Both the position numbers and the translations under genes were made by a program. Of a stretch of DNA of 64,000 bases, positions 49,699 to 61,003 are shown piece by piece. Position 1 is the first letter of the stretch. Every line of letters begins with the position of its first letter. This stretch comes from Buxus sempervirens. Its lineage: Eukaryota > Streptophyta > Magnoliopsida > Buxales > Buxaceae. Location: contig OX387184.1 of NCBI GenBank assembly GCA_947561395.2, positions 1,426,001 to 1,490,000 on the forward strand, written 5' to 3'. The notes below the pieces were generated by a model that had not been told where the DNA came from, did no database searches, and saw only the letters and a list, made by a program, of their open reading frames with translations.

Positions 49699-50903
49699 GG
49701 GTTTTTTGCATCCATACCCCTATATTTTTGTATATTTGCATTTATATCCTCATGTTTTTAATATTTATATTTATACCCCTCTATTTATCAAAATCATTAC
49801 AGTCATACCCCTGATGTTAAAATCCGTTAAGTTTGTTGTTTATTTTTTTTAAATAACTAAAATAACCTTTTGCAAAATAAATGATTTTTACATTTATCCC
49901 CCTAAATTATCTTATATTTGCATTTATACCCTTATATTATTATATTTATTGCATTTGTAACCAAAGTCATCAATATTAGGTCTTTTTGCATCCATACCCT
50001 TGTATTATGATATATTTGCATTTTTGTCCTTATGTTTTAAGTATTTATACCCATACTCCTCTACATATCATAACCATTACAATTGCATCCATACCCCTGT
50101 ATTTATACCCATACTCCTCTACATACCATGTAAACATACTATTAAGGCTAGCATGTAGAAGAAACACAATCCTGAAGAATACTGTGATAAAGCTTATCAC
50201 ATTCAAACATATCAAGCAACTTATGCACATGTAATTCATAGTATCCCTGATCATAAGTTGTAGCCTCAAGACATTCATGGTCGTAATGTCTATCCACCTA
50301 ACACATGCCGACCACCAGGACGACCCAAAAAAACAGACGACGTGATGTCGATGAAGCTAAATCAAGTCAACGCAGGCCATCTAAAAGGTGTAAAATGTGT
50401 GGAAAGTTAGGCCATAATAGACGTACATGCAAAGAGGCAATTCCTAGTAGGGGCGAAATGCAGGTATGACTGTAGAGGAGTATGGGAGTATGGGTATAAA
50501 TACTTAAAACATAAGGACAAAAATGCAAATATATCATAATACAGGGGTATGGATGCAAAAAGACCTAATATTGATGACTTTGGTTACAGATGCAATAAAT
50601 ATAATAATATAAGGGTATAAATGCAAATATAAGATAATTTAGGGGGATAAATGTAAAAATCATTTATTTTGCAAAAGGTTATTTTAGTCATTTAAAAAAA
50701 ATAAACAACAAACTTAACGGATTTTAACGTCAGGGGTATGATTGTAACGATTTTGATAAATAGAAGGGTATAAACATAAATATTAAAAACATGAGGATAT
50801 AAACATAAATATTAAAAACATGAGGATATAAACATAAATATTAAAAACATGAGGATATAAATGCAAATATACAATAATATAGGGGTATGGATGCAAAAAA
50901 CCC
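49699..50903. mobile_element. Mutator-like element with long terminal repeats and 9-bp target duplication
   Basis: TAATTTTTA at 49690-49698 is repeated exactly at 50904-50912, the 9-bp duplication typical of Mutator. The ends GGGTTTTTTGCATCCATACC and its complement open long inverted repeats of roughly 400 bp containing TTAACGGATTTTAAC. The 1205-bp element holds a damaged remnant of a transposase in the middle. It is internally deleted and non-autonomous. Confidence 0.9.
50200..50467 (+). pseudogene. remnant of MURA transposase C-terminus
   Basis: One frame reads ATYAHVIHSIPDHKL, a stop, then PQDIHGRNVYPPNTCRPPGR. After a frameshift in an A-run near 50330 it continues as RRDVDEAKSSQRRPSKR and CKMCGKLGHNRRTC. 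The last motif is a CCHC zinc knuckle (CX2CX4HX4C), the usual end of MULE transposases, preceded by the common PPGRPKK segment. The stop and frameshift mean it is dead. Confidence 0.8.
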
Positions 50904-51403
50904 TAATTTTTATACTCTTCCACTCAATTCATTTTAAATAGAAGGAGAAAGCCTTCTTATTTTCATTGGTAAAGTTAAGGAATATATTAAGTACATAAAA
51001 TTCACCTCTATTATCATCTTAAGCTTTAAGCAGAAATCGTGTTCTATAGGTAAGACATGGTTTTTCTATCATTTAAGAGGGTGGCGTTGCCTTTTCTGCC
51101 ATACAAGATGCTTTTATAAAAGTGGCTTATAGACTTCACAGAAGAACTCTACAGGTGTGTGCTGACTAAATGGTTCTAGCTTAGGTCCTGTCCGTGTGAC
51201 CCGGCATACGCCTAGAACAAATCCACTCACGTTTTCGTCTGGCTGGGCCTTGAAGGTCGAGACTATTTTGCTAATGCGCAACCCAATGGACTAAGGCTTC
51301 AAATTAAGCCCAATATATCAAAAGATCAGCCTTTTAGTTAATTAAACCTTTGCATAAACAAAAGTGAGATTGAGTGGTAAAACAAGGAAAACATCAACAA
51401 TAG

Positions 51404-51482
51404 ATTATAAATTGCCTTGTCCCAACGGCTTTGGATAACCAAATTATAAATTGCCTTGTCCCAACGGCTTTGGATAACCAAA
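51404..51482. repeat. 39-bp tandem duplication
   Basis: ATTATAAATTGCCTTGTCCC begins at 51404 and again at 51443. The two copies are essentially identical. Confidence 0.85.
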
Positions 51483-51738
51483 TGACATTGGAAACTACAA
51501 GATTAATGATTAAATATAACTTACCTAACAATAGGACTACCAACAAATCGAATGATTTTTTTTTTTGGTAATGAACAAATCGAATGATACCATTTCTAAT
51601 TTCGTATTCGAGATATAAAATCGACCAGAATTTTTAAGAAAATCATTTAAAAAAAAAAAAGAACTTTTCTTAACGGCAAATGGCATTTATTGCCACAAAA
51701 CGGACACCATAGTTCATGGTTGTCATACTTAATTACCG

Positions 51739-52498
51739 CTTGGGCCAACATGTGCTGGGCCATTTGGAAGTCTCGCAACAAGCTCTTGTTTGAGAAAGTT
51801 GTGCTATCTATCCCACTAATTTCTTCTCAGTTTTTCTCTCTGTAGGAAAACTCAAAATTCCTGGCCATGGATAGTAATTTCTTCTCAGTTTTTCTCTCTG
51901 TAGGAAAACTCAAAATTCCTGGCCATGGATAGGCATCACACAGCTCAAAGAAAGGGAACTCTTGAATTCATTAGATGGGTCAGACCGCATGGAGCATGGC
52001 TTAAAATTAATGTCGACGAGGCGGCACGTGGAGCTCCAGGAGCAGCATCAGTTGGTGTAGTCATCTGTGATGCTGACGGACGAATTCAATGTGCCTTGGC
52101 ACGGCAAATGCACTCCAAGCAGAAACTCATGCAGTCGTTGAAGGCCTTAAGTGTGCTTTAGCAATCAATGCGCAGAAGGTGCTGATTGAAAGTGATTCCC
52201 AGGTGATCACATCATGTCTGTTGAACAACAATTCTCACCTGTGGAGAATCGACCACCTCCTGGACGAAGCTCGCCACTTATGCTCCTTATTTCAAGTTGT
52301 AGAATTCTCGAAGGTGTATCGTGAGAAAAACTCTGTAGCCGACGGATTGGCAAACTTTGCCTTAGACTCATTTCCCTGTTTTTGGACCAGTTCGGTCCCT
52401 CCGCCCATCCATCAACTTGTGCTTGCTGATGGCTATGGCAGATCTACCCCTCGCTTTATTCCATCTATAACATAAATACCATTTTCTCTTAAAAAAAA
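51739..52498 (+). mobile_element. 5'-truncated LINE with RNase H domain and 14-bp target duplication
   Basis: ATACTTAATTACCG at 51725-51738 is repeated at 52499-52512, after a poly(A) tail at about 52491-52498. The coding remnant starts with WAIWKSRNKLLFEKV (end of zf-RVT) and continues with an RNase H domain: GAWLKINVDEAARG, VGVVICDADGRIQCALARQ, then, after a frameshift near 52100, AETHAVVEGLKCALAIN, KVLIESDSQVITS and VYREKNSVADGLANFA. A 58-bp stretch is tandemly duplicated at 51817 and 51875. Confidence 0.92.
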
Positions 52499-52950
52499 AT
52501 ACTTAATTACCGACTTTATGAATTTTCTTAAATAAGAAAATAACGATAGCTAAAATTAATTATATACTTAATAATATTACTCAAGGAGAATATGGCGTGT
52601 ACAAATATGGCACCACTAGTGCCATTTGATCCAGTCCAATTAATTAGGCCGATCCAGAAAATCAGTTCGGCCCGGGAATTTCGCCATACTGGCGGAGAAA
52701 AAGCTCTCGCCGATGCCATAAACGGTTAAACACAGCTGATCCATACCCAACTCATACCGAAGAAAATAATAATAATCTTATAAACGTAATACGTAGGGAT
52801 TCAGGATTCAGCTTAAAAGAAACGAAAAGTGAGATCGATTACAAGTAACACGCCTTTGGTCGAAGACAGAGAGCAATCAGATTAAATTAAAGGAGGAAAA
52901 GTAAAATAGATAGGAGTGACTGTGGATGAAGTGGGGATTGACAAAACGGG

Positions 52951-53223
52951 CTACTGGATGTAAGATTGGCCAGTAATGTCGAGATCTCGGTCGCCAGATG
53001 AAGGAGGGGGTTTGTGCTTGGGCTCGACGGTGGGACCAACGGGCCCGTCCGCACTCTGGGTGTCGCTGGCCGGAGGCTTTGCTGGTTTTTCCGGTTGACC
53101 CTCCGCGGTTCCGTACAATCCGCCACCGTAAGCACCTTTAGTCACTGGTTCCATCCTGGATATCTGATGGGGTTGCCGCCCCTCCTCTTCTTTCCCGTGC
53201 TCTGTCTTGTGCGTTTTTTCCAT
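52951..53223 (-). CDS. small hydrophilic LEA-like protein, function unknown
   Basis: A single open frame of 90 residues. It is strongly hydrophilic: a Lys/Glu/His-rich start (MEKTHKTEHGKEEEGRQ), a central RMEPVTKGAYGGGLYGT, then a Pro/Lys/Ser/Asp-rich tail with KPPASDTQSADGP, HKPPPSSGDRDLD and a C-terminal ITGQSYIQ. It has no Cys, no Trp and no hydrophobic segment. This composition is typical of disordered LEA/seed-maturation proteins. I recall similar short plant proteins but cannot assign a group by sequence alone. ACGT-core motifs upstream (53337, 53407, 53737, 53906) would suit ABA or drought control. The opposite strand also has a 96-aa open frame (53014-53304), but its composition is not protein-like. 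The gene is head-to-head with the DUF241 gene. Confidence 0.65.
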   Translation of the reverse strand: MEKTHKTEHGKEEEGRQPHQISRMEPVTKGAYGGGLYGTAEGQPEKPAKPPASDTQSADGPVGPTVEPKHKPPPSSGDRDLDITGQSYIQ

Positions 53224-54170
53224 TCTTCGGTCTCCTCCAAAACCTGCATTGCCTCTGCGCCGGGGTTACTGGTTTGTAGCTTCAATGTAATTTTTCCGTA
53301 TTGATGGATCGAATGACAAGTGTCTCATCAACGTAAACGTGGCTAACCATTTCGCCAACACCTACTACCATGACATGCATGCCAGCATTCCGATTAACGT
53401 GACATGCACGTGACCTCCATGTTCCTCCTTCCTTGGGCAAGCAGAGCAAACAGGCAAAGGCCTTCTAATTTTTTAAATTTTTATTTAAAAGTTAAATTGC
53501 CTTTTCGAGTTCGTTATCACTTATCTCTGTCCGTCGAATGTATCCTCTTCCTCTTCCAAGTCCCGATACAGAAAATAAGACAGCTGGCCCTTTTATTGCT
53601 ACCGAAAATAAGCAGAAAAGATATGCTGATCCAATCCTGATTCATGGAATCTGCTTGACTTTAACTCCGTCGACGCAACCAAATTAAGCTGGTCGTGCCG
53701 CGTGTACAATACAGATTACAGACCCAACGGTCGCTGACGTGGCATATTCTGGAGCCCAATGCCCCTCCAAATGCTTGAGATTTTAGACTCTAGATTTTAC
53801 ATTTTGTGACACCGGGCATAATTAACATGTGCTCGACTGCAGTCTGCAGCCCCTTTTAAGAATTTTACAGATGTCATATTATCTCCCCCTTCCTGCAGTT
53901 CTAGCCACGTGGAGAAATATGAGATTACATCTCAAGATGGTCCGCACATACAGAGAAGCCAGGGTGTCGTATTCACATTATTGTGTCTCCTAACCACCGA
54001 GAAAGGAAACGGGTGCCTCGGACCATATGATCGCTAGAGCTAACAGTTGGACTTATTCGCGGATCGAGCTCCCTCTTCCCCTCGTGCGCACCTTAATTAA
54101 ATTCAAACCTCTCACCCTTTATATCATCCATCCTTGCTGCGTCGGCTACCACCAATTCGCAGAAACAAAA
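53224..54170. promoter_or_regulatory. divergent promoter region with ACGT-core motifs
   Basis: This 947-bp gap separates the LEA-like gene (minus) from the DUF241 gene (plus). It contains ACGTGG at 53337-53342, CACGTG at 53407-53412, ACGTGG at 53737-53742 and CACGTG at 53906-53911. Such G-box/ABRE-type cores are bound by plant bZIP and bHLH factors. No other gene was seen in it. Confidence 0.4.
54118..54125 (+). promoter_or_regulatory. TATA-like box of the DUF241 gene
   Basis: TTTATATC lies 46 bases before the preferred ATG. It would place transcription start about 20-25 bases before the ATG. Assignment is by position and sequence only. Confidence 0.4.
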
Positions 54171-55073
54171 ATGGTGTCCAGATTCCGACGCTCCCTCTCC
54201 TTCCCAAACCCTAACCCCAATCGCCGATCACCTCCCAAGAAAGCGTTGCACGTCAGATCAACCAGTCTTCCATGCAGATCCCATCCCCTAATCTCTCAGC
54301 TCAACGATGAGATCGCTGAGCTCAGGATTTGGGAATCCAAGGCCGACGACCGAACAGCGGCTTGGCTCTGCGACGGCTTGAGCCAGCTCAAGAACCTCCT
54401 CTACTCCCTCGACGATCTCCTCCAGCTTCCTCAGACGCGGGAATCTCTCCGCCGTCGACCCCGCTGGGTCGAGACACTTCTCGATGATTGCCTCCGCTTT
54501 GTCGACGTCTATGGCATCTTCCGAGCCTCGCTTCTGGCGCTCAAGGACGAACAGTTAGCGGCGCAGGTGGCCATAAGAAGGAAAGACGAGTCCAAGTTTG
54601 CCTTGTTCGTCAAGGCTCAAAAGAAAAGGAACAAGCAGATGGTCCAGTTGGCTTCAGTCGTCCGAAGCACCGGGCGGAGTTTCTTGCCGGGATCGGAGTC
54701 AGTATCCGATGTTGATATCGAGCTCGCGGCGATTCTTCGAGACGTCAACCAGGTGACGGTGTCGGTTTCAGTGGCTCTTTTTAACGGAATCTCATCCTCT
54801 TCGACGTCGTCGAAATGTTGGTTGGGGTGGAAATCGTTGAAGAGCACGAAGAAAATCAAGGCGGAGGGGGGAATTGAAGAATTCCAACAAGTTGGAGTGG
54901 ATGGTTTGTATAGGTTGAGAAAGAAGGAAGACGAAGAGTTGCGTGGAGCTTTAACGAGATTACAGGCGTTGGAGGATTGCATTGGTGAGATTGAGAGTGG
55001 AAGTGAGAGAGTTTTTAGGAGTTTGATTAGCACCAGAGTTTCGTTGCTCAACATTCTCACACACCAAATGTAG
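54171..55073 (+). CDS. DUF241 family protein, intronless
   Basis: 300 residues in one exon. The start ATG at 54171 gives MVSRFRRSLSFPNPNPNRR; the frame is open back to 54027, but a TATA-like TTTATATC at 54118-54125 lies inside that extension, so the shorter start is preferred. Family hallmarks: HVRSTSLPCRSHPLISQLN near the N-terminus, then DGLSQLKNLLYSLDDLLQLP, ETLLDDCLRFVDVYGIFRAS, a basic VAIRRKDESKF region and a C-terminal coiled-coil-like LTRLQALEDCIGEIESG. DUF241 proteins are plant-specific helical proteins of poorly known function, often single-exon and multi-copy. No membrane segment is visible. A pair of antisense open frames (54617-55165 and 54960-55295, minus) are shadows. Confidence 0.9.
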   Translation: MVSRFRRSLSFPNPNPNRRSPPKKALHVRSTSLPCRSHPLISQLNDEIAELRIWESKADDRTAAWLCDGLSQLKNLLYSLDDLLQLPQTRESLRRRPRWVETLLDDCLRFVDVYGIFRASLLALKDEQLAAQVAIRRKDESKFALFVKAQKKRNKQMVQLASVVRSTGRSFLPGSESVSDVDIELAAILRDVNQVTVSVSVALFNGISSSSTSSKCWLGWKSLKSTKKIKAEGGIEEFQQVGVDGLYRLRKKEDEELRGALTRLQALEDCIGEIESGSERVFRSLISTRVSLLNILTHQM

Positions 55074-57097
55074 AGCAGAGCAGAGCAGAAGAGAGAGAGA
55101 GAGATCGAACAAAACGATGGATGATTGTAAATTTTCTTGTATGTGTGTATTCTTTTCCTTTTCATCCTCCTCTTTCATCCTTTGTTTCCCATTTGTCTTT
55201 TCGTTCTTCCTGAATTCCAAACAAACATAGAGAAATAAATTGTGAATTTGTGTAAATCGTGTCAACCTGTCAAGATATAAATACCAATTTTGCATTTATC
55301 TTTTAATAGTGAAGTTATTTTCTGTGTTAAACTCTAAAGAATGATGTATGGGTATTGCTTATAGCGCACTATATGTGGCATGTTACTGGCTGTTTTCTAA
55401 GTTGAGATTCGGTGTTGGTGATCCATTTAAGATCTACAAGAAACAAAACAAAAACACGAGCGATTGTTTGTTTATCTATTGATCGAACAAATGGTTCACC
55501 ATATTAAATTGTTTCAAGATATATAATATGCAAGACTGCATGTTCCATGATGGTTTATGGTTATTAGTTAGCGCCATTTGGCGTTTAAGATAAATGTAAA
55601 ATCAAAAACCTAAAACCCCATCCTCTGCATGCCAAATTTTAATCAAAGTATAATACCAATTTTTATAGTTTCATGCGCATGTGAACCAAATTATGAGACT
55701 GTTCAGGGCTGTGGCATAACTGGCGTTGCTTAAATAAGTAGTTCGCGTTTAACAAACAAATTAACAACTAGAAAAGTATTAATTAAGAAGCACTGAAAAG
55801 AATTTAAGTTCTCAATAAATTTTCTCACTGTTTATGAGATCTTGACATCCTTCATTTTTAGATGCAAGAACAACATAAAACTCATAAAAACCGGTAGATG
55901 ATTCATGAAAGGGTGTAATGGTGGCACAGAACGCGGAGTTAAAAGTTACTGAATTTATGAAAGAATACTTAATTAAACAAACCGATTTCTCATATTAAGT
56001 TCAGTAAAACAAAAGCAAGCTGAATATATAACAACAACAAGGCCTATGTAGCTCATCCAAGTACCTTGACCTTCCTCTCGAAATAATTTAAGGCGAAATT
56101 GGTTCTTAGCAATACTTATTAAAAATAACCCAGATTCAGTCATTGAATTCATGGTAATCGAAAAGGGGTGATATATACAATTTTTAAAAATAACTGAGAA
56201 TCAGTGTTATTTTACTCTTTTAGAGCTAATTCTTAATTATTTTAAAAATATATCACTACTTTCTAATTACCAAGTATTAGATGACTGAAGCTGGATTGTT
56301 TTTAAGAACGTCGCTACAAACCAATTTTCCCATAATAAAATCAGTAGTCCATGAGGCCTATGAAAAGGTAACCATATATGCAATGGTCTGAATTGAATAA
56401 AAATGGTACCCACAGTCTCTCTCCTTTCTCAAGAAAAAAAGGAAAAAAAGAAAAAGAAATAAAGAGAAAAGAAACATCATTCTTATAATTAAGGACTCGT
56501 AGACATGTTATGCATGGTGCAGAGTGCACATGCCTCGTGCTTATTAATGGAATCAACCCCCAATTATTTTTTATTTCAATTTTAAAATATAAGTTATCAT
56601 ACCTCGTGCTGATGAATGGGATCAATCATCCAACTTAATTGTTTAAGAAGTTGGGCTTGTGTAAATGGGGCGGTTCAATAAGACAGGAAAGAAGTTGTAA
56701 AGGCATGGAAAGATGCAAAGGCATCTGAAAGGGAAGCAAATGCAACAAACAGCCCATTAATTATTAGCTATAACTGCACAAGAGAGATCAGAGACTGTCA
56801 TTTGCTGTTCAGTTGGCTCCGGCTTCCCCCTACATACATTGACAGCCTCTTTTTGGTGTTTCTTTTCCCACTTGCGCATGTAGCTGTGCGTGCAATGGAA
56901 GGTATTGCTTAATTTATATTTCTCTCTTCTTTATCCCTTCCTGTATTTAAATTCTTTTCTCTATCTTCATTGTTTTCAAAACTCCAAATTTTAGAGCATA
57001 TGCAAAGCTTGTTCATTAATACACGGTACGAGTCAGGACACCTATGATTTGGCTGGTCTGATTTGGCAATATGATGTGCAATGTGACCAAACAAACA
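55074..57097. other. gene-free stretch after DUF241
   Basis: No gene seen apart from the 3' flank of the DUF241 gene. It contains a MITE copy at 56092-56331. A segment at about 56650-56780 resembles 57530-57670. Confidence 0.5.
56092..56331. mobile_element. MITE, GGGGAAATTGG family, short copy
   Basis: GGCGAAATTGGTTCTTAGC at the left is matched in reverse by CGCTACAAACCAATTTTCCC at the right. Sub-terminal CATTGAATTC... and ...ATTAGATGACTGAAG also pair loosely. Confidence 0.6.
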
Positions 57098-57374
57098 GGA
57101 ACGGGATCATCTACGGTTGAGCTCGTAAATGAGCTCAACCGTACCCAATGGTTGCTTGCCTACTGGAACGGGATCATCTACAGTTGAGTTCGTAAATGAG
57201 CTCAACCGTACCCAATGGTTGCTTGCCAAGTAGGCAAGCAACCACCCTCTCTCCTCTGTCTTTTACATGGGGAAACGAAAAAGTGGTTTTCACATAAGAG
57301 AGGGGGTGGTTACTTGCCTACTTGGCAAGCAACCATTGGGTACGGTTGAGCTCAACCGTAGATGATCCCATTCC
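57098..57374. mobile_element. MITE with internally duplicated arm
   Basis: Ends GGAACGGGATCATCTACGG and CCGTAGATGATCCCATTCC are inverted repeats, flanked by AAACA (57093-57097 and 57375-57379). The left arm is duplicated in tandem with period 67 (starts 57098 and 57165). It contains the small palindrome GAGCTCGTAAATGAGCTC and GCTTGCC/GGCAAGC blocks. Confidence 0.7.
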
Positions 57375-58140
57375 AAACATTAATTCTTGCCTTTCCAACA
57401 AATAAAAAACAACAAACAAATTAAGTGCATGAACCTAGTCAAGTAGAGTAAAAATATTTTCTCATTTGCTTTAAATGGACTTCTTCGACTCATAATTGAA
57501 CATGTTGTGCATGATTAAATTTAGGTAGTTGGCCTTCCGTAAGTGGGTCGGCTCAATTAAGTCAGGGAGGGAGTGGAGTACAGGAATGGGATGGATTCAA
57601 GGCATCTGGAAGGGCAGCAAATGCACTGAACTCAGCTCATGATTAGCTGCTATAAGTGCATAAGAGGAAGAGAGAGATAAAGAGGTGTTGTTGGCTTGAG
57701 TAGTGAACATAGAATGATAAGATCAGTTTTCCTAATTATAATCATGCTTATATGATTTCATCCATCAGACTGCCAGCTGCTTTAGTTGTTTAAATCAATA
57801 AACAGCATGAATCAAGCCATGCACCGGTGTGGTTCTATTGACTAATGAATTAATTCTCTTTTTAGCCACTTGACAAGGCTTTTACAAATCATTGGCATAT
57901 ATGCATCACACTTAAACAAACATAAAGCGTGTGGGTGGGTAGTTAATTATTAATGGCGTATCCTATTAGCTAGGGTCCTTCATGAGCAAGGAAAAGGAAA
58001 TTAATATCAAGCTGTAATCTTTAATACAGACCTTAATTAATTTGTTTACATGTTCTAAGCATTCAGGCCCCGACACTTTTCTTAAAGTTTTGACTTCTTT
58101 GTCTAAATTTGTTGCTGGCCTGCTGGACTGACCGCATAGC

Positions 58141-58235
58141 CACATAGGCCTGCTAGTCCAATTAAAGTAAAAGAACAAAACCTATCACATAGGCCTGCTA
58201 GCCCAATTAAAGTAAAAGACACAACCTATTGAGCC
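58141..58235. repeat. 45-bp tandem duplication
   Basis: CACATAGGCCTGCTAG begins at 58141 and at 58186. Both are followed by CCAATTAAAGTAAAAGA. Confidence 0.85.
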
Positions 58236-59777
58236 TTTGGTGTGAAGGCCCGAAAAAGGTTATGACCGGTGATATGTTGAACCCAATCCGAACTATTCTG
58301 GATCTCAAGGGATCTTAATTCGGCCGATGCACCCCAAAAGGTTACATCTCCGTACTCTATTTGCAACGATATTATTCGCTTGGACTCACCAGGACCTCAC
58401 GGTTTTTGTTTTTGGATTTTACCTCAAAAAGCTTTGTTACTTGAGGGAGTCACAAAGCTTGGGAATACGTCTTCCTTTCCTATGGGATGTCACAGTCGAG
58501 TGGACAATGGGTCTTGGAAATGCCTCATCATGAACAAAAGAAAAAGGTATCTCCTTTGCAGCTAAAATTACTGGCACCAAGGAAAGCGATTGAATGTGAC
58601 TGCAAAGTGCAACAGTAATTATTAAGCAACTTCTTAACTAAACGTTTGCATCTTCTATTCAATTCTAGTTAACCAGTTTATAGTCTCTCCGACGAAAGAG
58701 ACTAAACCAATTAAGGTTATTAAATTTTACCGAGCAGCTAAAGGCCATTACGGTTTTTAAGGTTGTAACTTCATGGTAAAGCAGACATGCTTAATATATA
58801 AAAAAACAGGTGGGTGCATGTGCTTTTCTTCTGTTTATGATCTTCTCTTTCTTACTAAACATTTTTGTTAATTCTTGGATGTTTTCATCCACAGTAGGCT
58901 AAGGACCATATGTAGCTACACAACAAATAAAATTTGGCAGATATAAGCCCATATCATATGAGAACAGCTGGGCAGGGAAAAAGAAAAGTTGCGCATGTTA
59001 GGGTGACAGGTAATAGCTAGCCTTTCTGGTACCATGTTTATACAACAGTTACATCAGGAGCCTTCTTCTTGTCACATGCGAAGGCCATTCTTTAAACTAA
59101 GCATACATCCAAATTAATTAGATCCAACATGACTACAACCACTTAGTGATATATTTTTTTTATTAGTATAATGGGAGGCCATGTCTGTTGGTCCCTCACG
59201 CTGGAGCATTGCTGGTCCAATGGTGGAGGGTGTGTACACATAGGCTTCATGCACCTATGTGAACACACATTTCACCGTAGGACCAGCAGATCTTCCGGTC
59301 AAGGGTTCCAGCAGATTTCAAATCGTATAATGGTAATACTTACGAGGAAAGTATAACTATTAACCATGATTGGGATATTTGTTATTAAATGCGTCATCAA
59401 GCGCAATGGGCCTAACTTTTGAACACGCAAGAAACCATTTGTAGGTCGATGTATAAAGTAGTCCAAAACAAGGTCACCTCGCATACAAAGATGTGTTGTC
59501 AAAAGGCCATTGCCTTAGTCGTCCTTAGCTGATTTTAGTAGGGTAGCCCGACACATCTTCCATGTGGTGGGGCCTTTATTCCACTACTTCTCGTCCTTCA
59601 CGTCCTCTCATCTTATATGTTCAAAATCTTGGTTATAGTGTCCTTTATCTTTTACATATTTAAAGGAGGCACTAATTTCACTATTGAGCAGAAAGAATCT
59701 CCGGGGGGAAGATCCACATCCTCAATGATGAAGCAAAGCTACCTAGATTTCTTTCAAATCGATCCCCCAAAAATTAA

Positions 59778-60139
59778 GGGGAAAATTAGTTTTTAGTGAT
59801 ACATTTTCAACATAATTCAGATTTAGTTAGCCAATTCTTAAAAATTGAAGATTAGTGATATTTTATTCACATAATTAGAATTCAATATCATTTTACTATT
59901 CATGAAGAATTTCATTTAAAAATACCCTCAAAAAGATTTTCAAACCTCAATTGTACCTAAATGATTGAAAAGGTTTTCAAAGTCTTTAGAAGGCATTGTT
60001 GAAAGAAAATCTTTATAAATAGTAAAATGATATTAAATCTCAATTATTTGAAAAAGGTATCACTAATTCTCAATTTTTAAGAATCGGTCGACTAAATCTG
60101 AATTCTTTTGAAAAAATAACACTAAAAACCAATTTCCCC
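59778..60139. mobile_element. MITE, GGGGAAATTGG family, copy with 8-bp target duplication
   Basis: AAAATTAA at 59770-59777 is repeated at 60140-60147. The ends are GGGGAAAATTAGTTTTTAGTG and CACTAAAAACCAATTTCCCC. This is the best-preserved family member in the window and suggests hAT-type mobilisation. Confidence 0.8.
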
Positions 60140-60889
60140 AAAATTAAGTTGCTAACTTCTTTTATTAAAGAAATTGTTATCAATATTAAGTTATTCTATT
60201 TGATCTTTTTTATAAGGTTTTCAGAAGATAATCAAATTTTAAACTTTGGAGTGACTTAAGACCTAAAGAATTGTTTGGATTAACACCTTGCTGGATGATT
60301 TATCCCACCTTTTTCCTTGGTATAAAAATGTTTAGAAAACTTCCACTTGCAGTTACAAGGATTAAAGTAAGTAAAAAATATCCATCCTCCACAAGGTGCA
60401 TTTAACAAAGGGTAGATTTCCTGATGGAAGTTCAAAATAAAACTTGATTCATTCCCAAGTACATATGAAAAAAGGTTGGTATGGACTAAACATGAGTCAT
60501 CATATAACATATTGAATGTCATGGTGTGGGCCTCATATATAATTAAGCTCTCTGCCTATATGACATATATTTACATATGCTATTTAGTGTTGGAATATAT
60601 CATAAATACATCATTCCAGTTGGTGTTGGAATTTATGTCAAAATGGTGCGTTATGATCACAAAGTTAAGGTGATTTTTGTCGGTGAATATTCTTTGCAAT
60701 ATTTAGAAAAGAATATAAATAAATATGAATATTCTTCATATATCGTGGAGAAAGAGGCTTGAAAATATACTAGTGGGCCCAAGGCAAAGGTCCGTCAAAA
60801 AGAAAATGACATGCAAATCATCGCATAAAATAATGATAAAACTTTTTAAGCTTTTTCACATTCGAAAGCATTTCATCTACCACCGCGAA

Positions 60890-61003
60890 AATCCGGTGGT
60901 TCCGTGAAACCACCGACGGGGATGGAATTGGAATGTATGGGGCCCCAATCCGGTGGTTCCGTGAAACCACCGACGGGGATGGAATTGGAATGTATGGGGC
61001 CCC
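60890..61003. repeat. 57-bp tandem duplication
   Basis: AATCCGGTGGTTCCGTGAAA begins at 60890 and 60947; the copies are essentially identical. Each contains a palindrome GGTGGTTCCGTGAAACCACC and ends GGGGCCCC. Confidence 0.9.

Noticed and set aside
53014..53304. 96-aa plus-strand frame
   Set aside because: Antisense to the LEA-like gene; composition is not protein-like.
54027..54170. 48-residue N-terminal extension of the DUF241 frame
   Set aside because: A TATA-like box lies within it, and family proteins start near the MVSRF-type N-terminus.
54617..55165. 182-aa and overlapping 111-aa open frames, minus strand
   Set aside because: Antisense to the DUF241 coding region, with no family resemblance.
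58327..58565. Two overlapping plus-strand frames of 61-68 aa
   Set aside because: No motif, no splice support and repeat-like surroundings.
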